Below, in pieces: positions 43,681-52,619 of a stretch of 64,000 nucleotides of DNA. Source of the DNA: Rhizobiales bacterium Y(2018) (GTDB taxonomy: Bacteria > Pseudomonadota > Alphaproteobacteria > Rhizobiales > Aestuariivirgaceae); NCBI GenBank assembly GCA_005502925.1, contig SCPD01000001.1:930001-994000 (forward strand), written 5' to 3'. Position 1 is the first letter of the stretch, and each line of letters starts with the position of its first letter. The notes under the pieces are model-generated. The model saw only the letters and a list, made by a program, of their open reading frames with translations, searched no databases and was not told the origin of the DNA. The position numbers and the translations under genes are program-made.

Positions 43681-44658
43681 ATGCAGACGCGCAAGGCGAC
43701 ATCGTTCTCTTATCTCGAGCAGTGGCGCCGCTGGGCGCCGCTGGCGGTGTTGATCGCACTGTGCATCCTCATCGGCCTGTTCAATCCGAACTTCCTCAGC
43801 ACCGGCAACTTCATCCGCCTGCTCAATTCGGCGGCGATACCGGTCGTGTTGTGCATGGGCGCCACCTTCATCATCCTCATGGGCTCGATCGATCTCTCGG
43901 TCGAGGGCATCGTGGCGCTGACCGCCGTCATCGTCAGCCTGCTCGTCGCCAATGACATCACCACTTACAAGCTCGGCCTCTTCGCGGTGCCGGTCGCCAT
44001 GGCGATCGGCGGCATCATGGGCCTGGTCAATGGCGTCGTGCATGTGAAGCTCAAGACGCCCTCCTTCATGACGACGCTCGGCATCGGCTTCGCCGGGCTC
44101 GGCATCGCCACCGCGATCCTGGGCGGGCTCACGGTGCGCATCGCCGATCCGACCTTCCGCTATCTGTCGCTGGGCCGTATTCTCGGTATCCCGATGGCGG
44201 TGTGGATCGCACTCGCCGCCTTTCTGGTGGCGCTCACCATCCAACAGCGCACCCGCATCGGCGCCTGGATCTATGCCATCGGCACCGATGAGGTGACGGC
44301 GCGTTTCGCCGGCATTCCGGTCGAAAAGACGCGCATTCTCGTCTTCGCCCTTGCCGGGCTGTTCTATGGCTTGGGCGGCGTGCTGGCGGCGGCGCAGTTC
44401 GGGCAAGGCCATGCGCTCATCGCGCAGGGCCGGCTCTTCACCACCATCACCGCCGTCGTGGTCGGCGGCACGGCGCTGTCGGGCGGCGTCGGCTCGGTGG
44501 TCAATTCGATCATCGGCGTGTTCATCGTCGTCGTGCTCGCCAATGGCATGGTGCTGATGGGCATCGAGCCCTATGTGCAGCAGGGCGTGCAGGGCCTGCT
44601 CATCATCGCGGCCGTCGCGCTGGCGCTCGACCGCTCGCGCCTTTCGGTGGTCAAATGA
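43681..44658 (+). CDS. Ribose-type ABC transporter permease 1
   Basis: The protein has 325 residues with about ten helices. RbsC-type hallmarks: PNFLSTGNFIRLLNSAAIPVVLCMGATF, MGSIDLSVEGIVAL, FMTTLGIGFAGLGIATAI, RIGAWIYAIGTDEVTARFAGIPVEKTRIL and VGGTALSGGVGSVVNSIIGV. ATG 43681 is in frame after a repeat region. The next ATPase gene overlaps by 4 bp (ATGA). It imports the same substrate as the binding protein. Confidence 0.92.
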   Translation: MQTRKATSFSYLEQWRRWAPLAVLIALCILIGLFNPNFLSTGNFIRLLNSAAIPVVLCMGATFIILMGSIDLSVEGIVALTAVIVSLLVANDITTYKLGLFAVPVAMAIGGIMGLVNGVVHVKLKTPSFMTTLGIGFAGLGIATAILGGLTVRIADPTFRYLSLGRILGIPMAVWIALAAFLVALTIQQRTRIGAWIYAIGTDEVTARFAGIPVEKTRILVFALAGLFYGLGGVLAAAQFGQGHALIAQGRLFTTITAVVVGGTALSGGVGSVVNSIIGVFIVVVLANGMVLMGIEPYVQQGVQGLLIIAAVALALDRSRLSVVK

Positions 44659-46181
44659 ATGCCCCCTCCTCCATCCCGGCGCTTGAAGTGCGCGGCGTCT
44701 CGAAGTCGTTTCCGGGCGTCAAGGCGCTCGACAATGTCTCCTTCACCATCAAGCGCAATGAAGTGGTGGGCCTCATCGGCGAAAACGGCGCCGGCAAGAC
44801 CTCGCTCCTCAAAGTGCTGAACGGCATCTATCAGCCGGATGAAGGCGAGCTGCTGGTCGACGGACGTCCGGTCACGCTCGCCTCGCCGCGCCAGGCTTTC
44901 GACACCGGCATCGCCATGGTGTTCCAGGAGCAGACGATCCTGCCGTCGCTCACCGTGGCGCAGAACATCTTTCTCGGCCGCGAGGAGGAATTCCTGCGCT
45001 TCGGCCTCGTCTCCAAGGCGCGCATGAACGAGGCGGCGGCGGCCGAACTGAAGAAGGTCCATCTCGATATTCATCCGGGCACCGCTTGCGCGAAACTCTC
45101 CTTCGCCGACCGGCAGATGGTCGAGATCGCCAAGGCGCTGTCGCTCGACAGCCGCATCACCGGCAATATCACCATCCTGCTCGACGAGCCGACCTCGGTG
45201 CTCGAGCGCAAGGAGGTCGAGCTCCTCTTCGCCATCATCGACGATCTCAAGAAACGCGCTTCGATCGCCTTCATCTCGCACCGGCTGGATGAGGTGCTCG
45301 CCGTCTCCGACCGCGTCTATGTGATGCGCGACGGCAAGGTGGTGAAGGAGTTTGACGGCAAAGATGTCACCGAAAAGGACATGCACCAGCATATGGTCGG
45401 TCGCCAGCTCCATACCGAATATTACCGCGAGGCGCGGCAGACGGCATGCTCCGAAAAAGTGCTGATCGAGGCCCGAGCCTTGAGCAAAGCCGGGGCATTC
45501 CGGAATGTGAGTTTCGCCTTGCGCGCCGGCGAGGTGCTGGGCATTGCCGGCGTCATCGGCTCAGGGCGCGAGGATCTTGCCCGCTGCCTTGCCGGGCACA
45601 CCAAAGCCGATGCGGGCACACTCGAAGTCAATGGCCAGCGCGCCCGCTTCGCCTCGGTGCCGCAGGCGACGGCGCAAGGCGTTGGCCTCGTACCGGCAGA
45701 GCGCAAGGTCGAAGGCCTCGTCGCGCAGTTCAGCGTCGCCGAGAACATGACGCTCGCCGCATTGCCGAAATTCGTCGCCAAGGGTTTGCTCAATTTCGGC
45801 GCCGAGACGGCGCAGGCGAAAAGCTGGATCGACCGGCTCAAGATCAAGACGCCGTCGCCCCATGCGATGACCGGTGGGCTGTCGGGCGGCAACCAGCAGA
45901 AAGTCGTGCTCGCCAAATGGCGCATCGCCGGCGTCAAGGTGCTGATCCTCGACCATCCGACACGCGGCATCGATGTCGGCGCCAAGGAGGACGTCTATGA
46001 GCTGGTGCGCGATATGACGAGCGAAGGCCTCGCCGTCATCCTGCTCGGCGACACGCTCGAGGAAGTCATCGGCCTGTCGAGCCGCATCCTGGTGATGCGC
46101 GACGGCGAGGTCACCGCCAGCTTCGAGGCGCCGCCCGGCGGCAAACCCACCCAGATCGATCTCGTGCAGCATATGGTGTGA
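44655..46181 (+). CDS. Ribose-type ABC transporter ATPase with two domains
   Basis: The protein has 508 residues with two ATPase domains, as in RbsA. Domain 1: Walker A GENGAGKTSL, Q-loop VFQEQTILPSL, signature-like LSFADRQMVEIAKAL, Walker B ILLDEPTSVLE. Domain 2: a degenerate Walker A (GVIGSGREDL), the signature LSGGNQQKVVLAKW and DHPTRGIDVGAKEDVYELV. In domain 2, Asp-His replaces the usual Asp-Glu of Walker B, which probably makes it structural. It overlaps permease 1 by 4 bp and is 4 bp from permease 2. Confidence 0.93.
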   Translation: MNAPSSIPALEVRGVSKSFPGVKALDNVSFTIKRNEVVGLIGENGAGKTSLLKVLNGIYQPDEGELLVDGRPVTLASPRQAFDTGIAMVFQEQTILPSLTVAQNIFLGREEEFLRFGLVSKARMNEAAAAELKKVHLDIHPGTACAKLSFADRQMVEIAKALSLDSRITGNITILLDEPTSVLERKEVELLFAIIDDLKKRASIAFISHRLDEVLAVSDRVYVMRDGKVVKEFDGKDVTEKDMHQHMVGRQLHTEYYREARQTACSEKVLIEARALSKAGAFRNVSFALRAGEVLGIAGVIGSGREDLARCLAGHTKADAGTLEVNGQRARFASVPQATAQGVGLVPAERKVEGLVAQFSVAENMTLAALPKFVAKGLLNFGAETAQAKSWIDRLKIKTPSPHAMTGGLSGGNQQKVVLAKWRIAGVKVLILDHPTRGIDVGAKEDVYELVRDMTSEGLAVILLGDTLEEVIGLSSRILVMRDGEVTASFEAPPGGKPTQIDLVQHMV

Positions 46182-46185
46182 CGTC

Positions 46186-47136
46186 ATGAGCAAGGAATGG
46201 AAGGAACGCCTCCACACTTACCTGCCGATCATCTTCCTGATCGTGCTGGTGCTCCTCGTCGGCGCCTATGATCCGAGCTTCTTCTCGGTCGGCAATTTCC
46301 TGACCGTGACCGCCGACACGATGACCCTGTTCCTGATGGCGTCCGGCGTCACGCTGGTGATCATGATCGGCGGCATCGACCTGTCGATCCAGGCGGTGGC
46401 GTCGATGGCGAGCTGCATCCTCGCCGCCTATCTCGGCCGCTTCGGCATCTGGACCATTCCGCTCGCGGTATTGGGCGGCGCCGTGGCGGGCCTCGCCGGC
46501 AGCCTCGTCTCGACGCGGCTGCGCATCCCCTCCTTCATCGCCACTCTGGCGGTGAGCGGCGTCGTGCTGTCGGCCGGCTACTGGTTCTCCGATACGCGCT
46601 CGATCAATATCCCGCCCGATCTGTCGGCCAGCTATCTGTCCTGGGCGGTCGGCGACACGCTCGGCATCCCGAACGAGATCTGGGTCGGCGTCGTGGCCAT
46701 GGTGGTGTTGAGCGTCCTCCTGCAGCTCACGCCGTTCGGCCGGCTGATCCGCGGCATCGGCGCCCAGGAACAGGCGGTCATCGCGTCGGGCATCAATGTC
46801 GACCGCATCAAGATCGCCGCCTATGTGCTCTCAGGCACGATGGCGGCGCTGGCCGGCGTCGTCATGGCCGCCAGGCTCGGCTCGGGCTCGCCGACGCTGG
46901 CGAACGAGTTCCTGCTGCCCGCCATTGCCGCCATCATCGTCGGCGGCACGGCGATTACCGGCGGCGTCGGCTCGGTATGGCGCACCTTCGTCGGCGCCCT
47001 CATCGTGCAAGTGGTGCGCATCGGCATGACCTTCATGGGCGTTTCGGTCTTCGCCCAGCAGATCGTGTTCGGCGTCATCCTGGTCGCGGCGGTCGCGATC
47101 ACGCTGGACCGCAGCAAGCTGCTCGTGGTGAAGTGA
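46186..47136 (+). CDS. Ribose-type ABC transporter permease 2
   Basis: The protein has 316 residues, RbsC family and a paralogue of the other permease. The blocks are DPSFFSVGNFLTVTADTMTLFLMASGVTL, MIGGIDLSIQAVASMAS, PSFIATLAVSGVVLSAGYWFSD, IRGIGAQEQAVIASGINVDRIKI and VGGTAITGGVGSVWRTFVGA. Two different permeases suggest a heterodimeric channel. It is followed by the GMC oxidoreductase 4 bp after the stop, linking uptake to oxidation. Confidence 0.92.
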   Translation: MSKEWKERLHTYLPIIFLIVLVLLVGAYDPSFFSVGNFLTVTADTMTLFLMASGVTLVIMIGGIDLSIQAVASMASCILAAYLGRFGIWTIPLAVLGGAVAGLAGSLVSTRLRIPSFIATLAVSGVVLSAGYWFSDTRSINIPPDLSASYLSWAVGDTLGIPNEIWVGVVAMVVLSVLLQLTPFGRLIRGIGAQEQAVIASGINVDRIKIAAYVLSGTMAALAGVVMAARLGSGSPTLANEFLLPAIAAIIVGGTAITGGVGSVWRTFVGALIVQVVRIGMTFMGVSVFAQQIVFGVILVAAVAITLDRSKLLVVK

Positions 47137-47140
47137 GAAG

Positions 47141-48736
47141 ATGGCGGAAGCGTATGACTATATCATCGTCGGTGGCGGCTCGTCGGGCTGCGTGCTGGCC
47201 AACCGGCTGTCGGAGGATCCCGATTGCCGGGTGCTGCTGATCGAAGCCGGCGGGCGCGACAGCAATCCTTACATCCATATGCCTGTCGGCTTCGCCAAGA
47301 TGACGACCGGGCCGCTCACCTGGGGCCTCGTCACGGTGCCGCAGAAACACGCCCATAATCGCGAGATCGCCTATGCGCAGGGGCGCGTCATCGGCGGCGG
47401 CAGCTCGATCAATGCCGAGATCTACACGCGCGGCCATGCCAGCGATTATGACCGCTGGGCCGATGAGGAAGGTGCTGCCGGCTGGTCGTTCAGGGACGTT
47501 CAGCCCTATTTCCTGCGCGCCGAAGGCAACGACACGCTCGCCGGCGAATGGCACAATACCGAGGGCCCGCTCGGCGTCTCCAATATCGCCGCACCGCAGA
47601 AGATGAGCCAGGTCTTCGTCCAGGCCTGCCAGCAATATGGGATGAGCTACAATCCCGACTTCAACGGCCCCGAGCAGGCAGGCGCCAGCATCTATCAGAC
47701 GACGATCCGCAATGCGCGGCGCTGCTCGGCGGCGGTCGCGTATTTGAGGCCCATAAAGGATCGCAAGAACCTCACCATCCGCACCGACTGCCAGGTCTCG
47801 CGCATCGCCATCGAAAAGGGGCGCGCCACCGGCGTGCGCTATTGGAGCAATGGCGCGGAAGCCGCGATCACCGCCGAACGCGAGGTGCTGGTGGCGTCGG
47901 GCGCCATCGGCTCGCCGAAGCTGATGATGCTGTCGGGTGTCGGGCCGGCCGATCATCTGAAATCGCTCGGCATCGAGGTCGTGGCGGATGCGCCGGATGT
48001 CGGACGCAATCTCACCGACCATTACGGCATCGATCTCGTCTATGAATTGAGCGGACCCTACAGCCTCGACAAATACAATAAGCCGCATTGGATGATCTGG
48101 GCCGGCCTCGAATATTTGTTCTTCAAGTCAGGGCCGGTCGCCTCCAATGTCGTCGAAGGCGGCGCCTTCTGGTATTCGGATAAGAATCTCTCGCGGCCCG
48201 ACCTGCAGTTCCATTTCCTGTGCGGCGCCGGTGTCGAGGCGGGTGTGCCGACGGTGCCATCGGGCTCAGGCCTCACCCTCAATTGCTACAATCTGCGGCC
48301 GAAGAGCCGCGGCAGCGTGCGCTTGCGCTCAGGCAACTACACCGACCGGCCGCTGGTCGATCCGAATTTCCTGGCCGAACCGGATGATCTCAGGATTTCG
48401 GTCGAAGGCGTCAAGATGAGCCGCGAGGTGATGCATCAGCCGGCTTTCGCGAAATATATGAAACGCGAACATTTCCCGGGAATGCAGGTCAAAAGCCAGG
48501 CCGATTTCGAGGCCTATGCGCGCCAATATGGCCGCACCTCCTATCACCCGGTCGGCACCTGCCGCATGGGCTCGGATGCTGAGGCCGTGGTCGATCCGCA
48601 GTTGCGGGTGCGTGGCGTCGAGGGTTTGCGCATCTGCGACTCATCCGTAATGCCGAGCCTCATCGGTTCCAACACCAATGCGCCGACCATCATGATCGGC
48701 GAGAAGGCGGCCGATCTGATCAGGGGGAATCGATAA
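47141..48736 (+). CDS. GMC-family FAD oxidoreductase (choline dehydrogenase-like)
   Basis: The protein has 531 residues. It has the GMC start YDYIIVGGGSSGCVLANRLSED, the PROSITE-like GRVIGGGSSINAEIYTRG, and VASGAIGSPKLMMLSGVGP. The catalytic C-terminal half has YHPVGTCRMGSDAEAVVDPQLRVRGVEGLRICD and SNTNAPTIMIGEKAADLI. These enzymes oxidise primary or secondary alcohols to aldehydes or ketones and pass electrons to the chain or O2. No signal peptide is present. It is the last gene of the ABC operon, so it probably acts first on the imported substrate. Confidence 0.94.
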   Translation: MAEAYDYIIVGGGSSGCVLANRLSEDPDCRVLLIEAGGRDSNPYIHMPVGFAKMTTGPLTWGLVTVPQKHAHNREIAYAQGRVIGGGSSINAEIYTRGHASDYDRWADEEGAAGWSFRDVQPYFLRAEGNDTLAGEWHNTEGPLGVSNIAAPQKMSQVFVQACQQYGMSYNPDFNGPEQAGASIYQTTIRNARRCSAAVAYLRPIKDRKNLTIRTDCQVSRIAIEKGRATGVRYWSNGAEAAITAEREVLVASGAIGSPKLMMLSGVGPADHLKSLGIEVVADAPDVGRNLTDHYGIDLVYELSGPYSLDKYNKPHWMIWAGLEYLFFKSGPVASNVVEGGAFWYSDKNLSRPDLQFHFLCGAGVEAGVPTVPSGSGLTLNCYNLRPKSRGSVRLRSGNYTDRPLVDPNFLAEPDDLRISVEGVKMSREVMHQPAFAKYMKREHFPGMQVKSQADFEAYARQYGRTSYHPVGTCRMGSDAEAVVDPQLRVRGVEGLRICDSSVMPSLIGSNTNAPTIMIGEKAADLIRGNR

Positions 48737-48745
48737 GGTCTGAAG

Positions 48746-48804
48746 CACCACCCGACCCCCACCCCCGCCCTTCGGGCGTACCCTCCCCGCAAGGGGGAGG
48801 GAAA
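48746..48804. repeat. Family-A palindromic repeat
   Basis: This copy lies 10 bp after the GMC gene stop: CACCCGACCCCCACCCCCGCC, TTCGGGC and CCTCCCCGCAAGGGGGAGGG. It separates that operon from the convergent aldo/keto reductase gene and may help terminate both. Confidence 0.8.
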
Positions 48805-48812
48805 ACGGACGC

Positions 48813-49631
48813 TCAGTCCCACGCAGGCGCCCATTTCACCAGATCCTGCGTGACGATCCGGTAATTCGTCTTCGTCAATTCGCCGATGCGCGCCATGTCG
48901 ATGCTCGACAAAGTGAAATCCATCACCTCGAAATTGGTACGGATATTGGCGGGTTTGGTCGACATGGTGTTGACCGCGACGCCCATCTGCAGGATCCAGC
49001 GCAGGACGATCTGGCCGGGCAAGCGGCCGTAAGCTTCGCCGAGTTCCTTGAAGAGCGGATAGTCGAAGACCTTGCCGCGCGCCACCGAGCAATAAGCGGA
49101 GAGCGAAATGCCGGTCTCGGCGGCGCCGGCCAGCAATTTCGACTGGTCGAGGAGCGGATGGAACTCGACCTGATTAGAGGCAATCGGCACGGAAACGAGT
49201 TTCCTCGCCTCGCGCATCATCGCCACGGTGTAGTTCGACACGGCAATGTTCTTGGCGAGGCCCAAGCGATGCGCCTCTTCCAGCAATTCGAGCGAGGAAC
49301 GGATGTCGCCGCCGACCGGCGGCCAGTGCAGGAACAATATATCGGCATAATCGAGCCGCAGGTCCTTGAGACTCTGCTGCACGCTGGCGATGAAGCGCTC
49401 CTTCGGAAAATTGTCGGGATGGACCTTGGTGGCGATGCAAAGCTCTTCACGCGACAGCTTCAGGCGGGCGAGCGCTGTGCCGAGATCGGCCTCGTTGCCA
49501 TACATCTGCGCCGTGTCGAAAGCGCGGTAACCGACATCCACCGCCGCCGCCACGGCCTGGCTGAGTTCTTCGCCTTTCAGCGGATAAGTGCCGAAAACCC
49601 GCTCGAAACCGTTCTGGAAATAGATGCTCAT
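48813..49631 (-). CDS. Aldo/keto reductase
   Basis: The protein has 272 residues with an (alpha/beta)8 barrel. The catalytic tetrad is visible: Asp and Tyr in YRAFDTAQMYGNE, Lys in IATKVHP, and His in ILFLHWPP. NADPH-binding segments are near the C-terminus (NTMSTKPANIRTNFEVMDFTLS). It reduces or oxidises a carbonyl of the catabolised compound. It is divergent from the CoA-transferase gene, with a TetR site in the gap (49690). Confidence 0.9.
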   Translation of the reverse strand: MSIYFQNGFERVFGTYPLKGEELSQAVAAAVDVGYRAFDTAQMYGNEADLGTALARLKLSREELCIATKVHPDNFPKERFIASVQQSLKDLRLDYADILFLHWPPVGGDIRSSLELLEEAHRLGLAKNIAVSNYTVAMMREARKLVSVPIASNQVEFHPLLDQSKLLAGAAETGISLSAYCSVARGKVFDYPLFKELGEAYGRLPGQIVLRWILQMGVAVNTMSTKPANIRTNFEVMDFTLSSIDMARIGELTKTNYRIVTQDLVKWAPAWD

Positions 49632-49689
49632 CGTCGTTCCTCCCAGCCATTCCGGGCCTCTTGAACCCGGCGCCGAATGTCTCTATAAA

Positions 49690-49703
49690 TAACTATCTGG
49701 TTA
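49690..49703. promoter_or_regulatory. TetR operator (site 3)
   Basis: TAACTA-TC-TGGTTA fits TAACYA-NN-TRGTTA. It lies midway between the divergent aldo/keto reductase (start 49631) and CoA-transferase (start 49732) genes and can control both. Confidence 0.65.
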
Positions 49704-49731
49704 CTTATTTTTTGGCAAGGGTGTCGTGGGC

Positions 49732-51327
49732 ATGGGACGGAAGACGAAGATCAGGACTGCCGCCGAAGCGGTCGCCTTCATCAAAGACGGCGCCACGATC
49801 GCGGTCAATTCCTCGAGCGGCCTGTGCTGCCCCGACGCGGTTCTGGCCGCGCTCGGCGAGCGTTTCGGCCGCGAAAGCCATCCGCGCAGCCTCCGTATGA
49901 TCCACCCGATCGCCGCCGGCGACATGTTCGGCACCAAAGGCATCGATCATCTTGCGCAGCACAAGGGCATGATCGACACGATCATCGGCGGCTCCTATCC
50001 CTCGGGCCCCTCCTCGGCCGAGCCGCCGGCCATCTGGGGCCTGATCGGCGCCAATGAGGTCGCCGCGTACAATGTGCCGTCGGGAGTCATGTTCGACATA
50101 TTGCGCGAGGCGGCGGGCAAAAGGCCGGGCGTCCTCACCAAGGTCGGTCTCGACACCTTCGTCGATCCGGCGCTCGAAGGCTGCGCCATGAATGAACGGG
50201 CGCGCGCCACGCCGATCGTGCGGCGGATGGAGTTCGAAGGCGAGGACTGGCTCTATTTCCCCGCGATCAAGCCCGATGTCGCCATCATCCGCGCCACCAC
50301 GGCGGATGAGCGCGGCAATCTCACTTTCGAGGAGGAAGGCGCTTATCTCGGCGCCATGGAGCTGGCGCTTGCGGCGCATAATTGCGGCGGCAAGGTCATC
50401 GCGCAGGCGAAGCGCATCGCCGCCTCAGGCTCGCTCAAGCCGCATGATGTGCGCGTACCCGGCATGCTGGTCGATTATATCGTCGAGGCGCCGGAGCAAT
50501 TGCAGACGACGGCGACGCAGTATGATCCAGCCATATCGGGGCAGCTGTTCCGGCCGATCGAGACCTTCCGGCTCGGGCAGTTCGACATCGCCAAGGTGAT
50601 CGCCCGGCGTGTCGCGACCGAGCTGCAATCCGGCTGGGCGGTCAATATCGGCTTCGGCATCTCGGCCAATGTGCCGCGCATCTTTATCGAGGAAGGCCGG
50701 CATGGCGACGTCACCTGGGTGATCGAGCAAGGCGCGGTCGGCGGCGTGCCGCTGCTCGACTTCAAATTCGGCTGCTCGTCCAATGCCGAGGCCTTCGTCG
50801 CCTCGCCGCATCAGTTCACTTACTTTCAGGCGGCGGGTTTCGACGCCTCGCTGCTCTCCTTCCTGCAGATCGACCGCGAAGGCTCGGTCAATGTATCGAA
50901 GCTTGCGGTGCGCCCGCATGTGACGGCGGGCGTCGGCGGCTTCATCGACATCACGGCGCGCGCCCGGAAAATCGTGTTTTCGGGTTATTTCAATGCCGGT
51001 GCCAAGCTGTCGGTGGCGAATGGCCGGCTGGTGATCGAGAAGGAAGGCAAGGTCGCCAAGATTGTCGAGAAGGTCGACCAGGTGACTTTCTCCGGTCCCC
51101 GCGCCGTCGCGCAAGGCCAGGACATCACCTATGTGACGGAGCGCTGCGTGATGAAGCTCACGCCCAATGGACTCCTCATCACCGAGATCGCCCCTGGCGT
51201 CGATCTCGACCGTGATATCCTCGCGCAGGCGAAGATCCCCCTCGCCGTCGCCAAGGACATGAAGCTCATGGCTGCCTCGCTGTTCCATGAAGACCGCTTC
51301 GGCCTCACTCTGGCGGAAGCCGCGTGA
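49732..51327 (+). CDS. Acyl-CoA:acetate/3-ketoacid CoA-transferase (fused alpha/beta)
   Basis: The protein has 531 residues, the single-chain type (YdiF/propionate CoA-transferase). The N-terminal half begins KIRTAAEAVAFIKDGATIAVNSSSG; the second half has the active-site Glu in WVIEQGAVGGVPLLDFKFG and INIGFGISANVP. It moves CoA from acyl-CoA to a carboxylic acid, activating a pathway intermediate. ATG 49732 or GTG 49726 could be the start. The next gene, an enoyl-CoA hydratase, overlaps its stop (TGATG). Confidence 0.92.
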   Translation: MGRKTKIRTAAEAVAFIKDGATIAVNSSSGLCCPDAVLAALGERFGRESHPRSLRMIHPIAAGDMFGTKGIDHLAQHKGMIDTIIGGSYPSGPSSAEPPAIWGLIGANEVAAYNVPSGVMFDILREAAGKRPGVLTKVGLDTFVDPALEGCAMNERARATPIVRRMEFEGEDWLYFPAIKPDVAIIRATTADERGNLTFEEEGAYLGAMELALAAHNCGGKVIAQAKRIAASGSLKPHDVRVPGMLVDYIVEAPEQLQTTATQYDPAISGQLFRPIETFRLGQFDIAKVIARRVATELQSGWAVNIGFGISANVPRIFIEEGRHGDVTWVIEQGAVGGVPLLDFKFGCSSNAEAFVASPHQFTYFQAAGFDASLLSFLQIDREGSVNVSKLAVRPHVTAGVGGFIDITARARKIVFSGYFNAGAKLSVANGRLVIEKEGKVAKIVEKVDQVTFSGPRAVAQGQDITYVTERCVMKLTPNGLLITEIAPGVDLDRDILAQAKIPLAVAKDMKLMAASLFHEDRFGLTLAEAA

Positions 51328-52088
51328 TGGAAGGCGTGCGCGTCGAACTCGAAGGCGCCGTCGCGCTCATCACGCTCGACCGGCCGGCAAAACGCAATGC
51401 CCTCGACCGCGCGATGGTCGAGGGCCTCGCCAAGGCCTGCCGCGATGTCGAGCATTCGGCGGCGCGGGTCGCGATCCTCACCGGCGCCGGCGATAAGAGC
51501 TTTTCGGCCGGCGGCGATATCGCCGCCTGGTCGGCCGACACACCGGAGGAGTTCGGCCGCTTCTGGGTGCGCGAGGGACATCTGGTCTTCGACGCCTTGG
51601 CGCGGTTGCGGCAACCGTTGATCGCGGTCCTCAATGGCGATTGTCTCGGCGGCGGGCTCGAGCTCGCCGCCTGCGCCGACTACCGCATCGTCGAGCGCCA
51701 TGCGCGTTTCGGCCAGCCGGAAACGGGGCTCGGCGTCATTCCCGGCTGGTCCGGCACGCAGCGCGCGGTACGCCGCTTCGGCTCGCAAGTCGTCCGGCGC
51801 ATGGCGCTGTTCGGCGAGGTGTTCGACGCGGAGGCGGCGCTGAGGCTCGGGCTGGTGGACCAAATGTGCGACAAGGGCGAAGGGATCGCGACGGCGCGTG
51901 TTGTGGCAAGCGAGCTTTTGAGCCGCAGCCCGCAGGCGAGCGAGCTGACCAAGATGCTGATCAACGCGGCGGAAGGTGAAGAGCGCGAGCGTGTGCTCGA
52001 TGCGATCGCCGGGCAATTGGCGGCGGGATCGCGCGATCTGGCGAAGGGACTCGAGGCGTTCCGGAACAAGAAGAAGCCGGAGTTTTAG
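51327..52088 (+). CDS. Enoyl-CoA hydratase/isomerase (crotonase)
   Basis: The protein has 253 residues. Oxyanion-hole segments (KSFSAGGDIAAW and NGDCLGGGLELAACADYRI) and both catalytic Glu positions are present: the one in GGGLELA and the one in GQPETGLGVIPGWSGTQR. This supports true hydratase activity, hydrating a 2-enoyl-CoA. ATG 51327 overlaps the CoA-transferase stop, so the two are coupled. The C-terminus is helical and trimer-type. It works between CoA activation and the dehydrogenases. Confidence 0.92.
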   Translation: MEGVRVELEGAVALITLDRPAKRNALDRAMVEGLAKACRDVEHSAARVAILTGAGDKSFSAGGDIAAWSADTPEEFGRFWVREGHLVFDALARLRQPLIAVLNGDCLGGGLELAACADYRIVERHARFGQPETGLGVIPGWSGTQRAVRRFGSQVVRRMALFGEVFDAEAALRLGLVDQMCDKGEGIATARVVASELLSRSPQASELTKMLINAAEGEERERVLDAIAGQLAAGSRDLAKGLEAFRNKKKPEF

Positions 52089-52106
52089 GTAAACCTCTCC
52101 ATCAAG

Positions 52107-52163
52107 GACACCCTCATCCGGCCTTCGGCCACCTTCTCCCGCAAGCGGGAGAAGGGGAAAATT
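52107..52163. repeat. Family-B palindromic repeat
   Basis: This element (ACACCCTCATCCGGCC..., CTTCTCCCGCAAGCGGGAGAAGG, GGAAAATT) lies between the convergent enoyl-CoA hydratase and MaoC genes. Confidence 0.8.
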
Positions 52164-52178
52164 GGAGAAGTCTCGCCG

Positions 52179-52619
52179 CTACCTCCTCCGCACCATCAGC
52201 GTGTTGATGCCGGACTGGACCGTCTTCGCGTCCTGGTTCGTGACGTCGAACTGGATGGTGAGGATGCCGCGGTCGGGCCGTTTGGTCTCGCGCTTGCCGG
52301 TCACCGTCATCCGGACCTTGATGACGTCGCCCGGCAGCACCGGTGCCGCAAATTTCCACTCCCAGCCTAGCGACGCCACCGCGGCGAATTGCGCTGGCGC
52401 CTGGTTCTTGAGACCGTCGACCAATGACAAGATCAGCAGGCCGTGGGCGACCCTTTTAGGGAAGCCGTGCCGCGCCGCGCCCTCTTCGCTCATATGGATC
52501 TCGAACCGATCACCAGTCAGGTCGGCGAAGCGGTCGATGTGGTCGATCGTGATGGCGAGCGCTGCGGTTTCGATGACATCACCGATCCCGATATCCTCGA
52601 AGAAGTATAGTTCCCTCAT
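52179..52619 (-). CDS. MaoC-like hot-dog hydratase
   Basis: The protein has 146 residues, a single hot-dog domain. It shows ITIDHIDRFADLTGDRFEIHMSEEGAARHGFPKRVAHGLL, where Asp and His take the hydratase positions, followed by WKFAAPVLPGDVIKVRMTV. MaoC members are (R)-specific enoyl-CoA hydratases. ATG 52619 overlaps the upstream aldo/keto reductase stop by 4 bp, so the pair forms a minus-strand operon divergent from the acyl-CoA dehydrogenase. Confidence 0.9.
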   Translation of the reverse strand: MRELYFFEDIGIGDVIETAALAITIDHIDRFADLTGDRFEIHMSEEGAARHGFPKRVAHGLLILSLVDGLKNQAPAQFAAVASLGWEWKFAAPVLPGDVIKVRMTVTGKRETKRPDRGILTIQFDVTNQDAKTVQSGINTLMVRRR

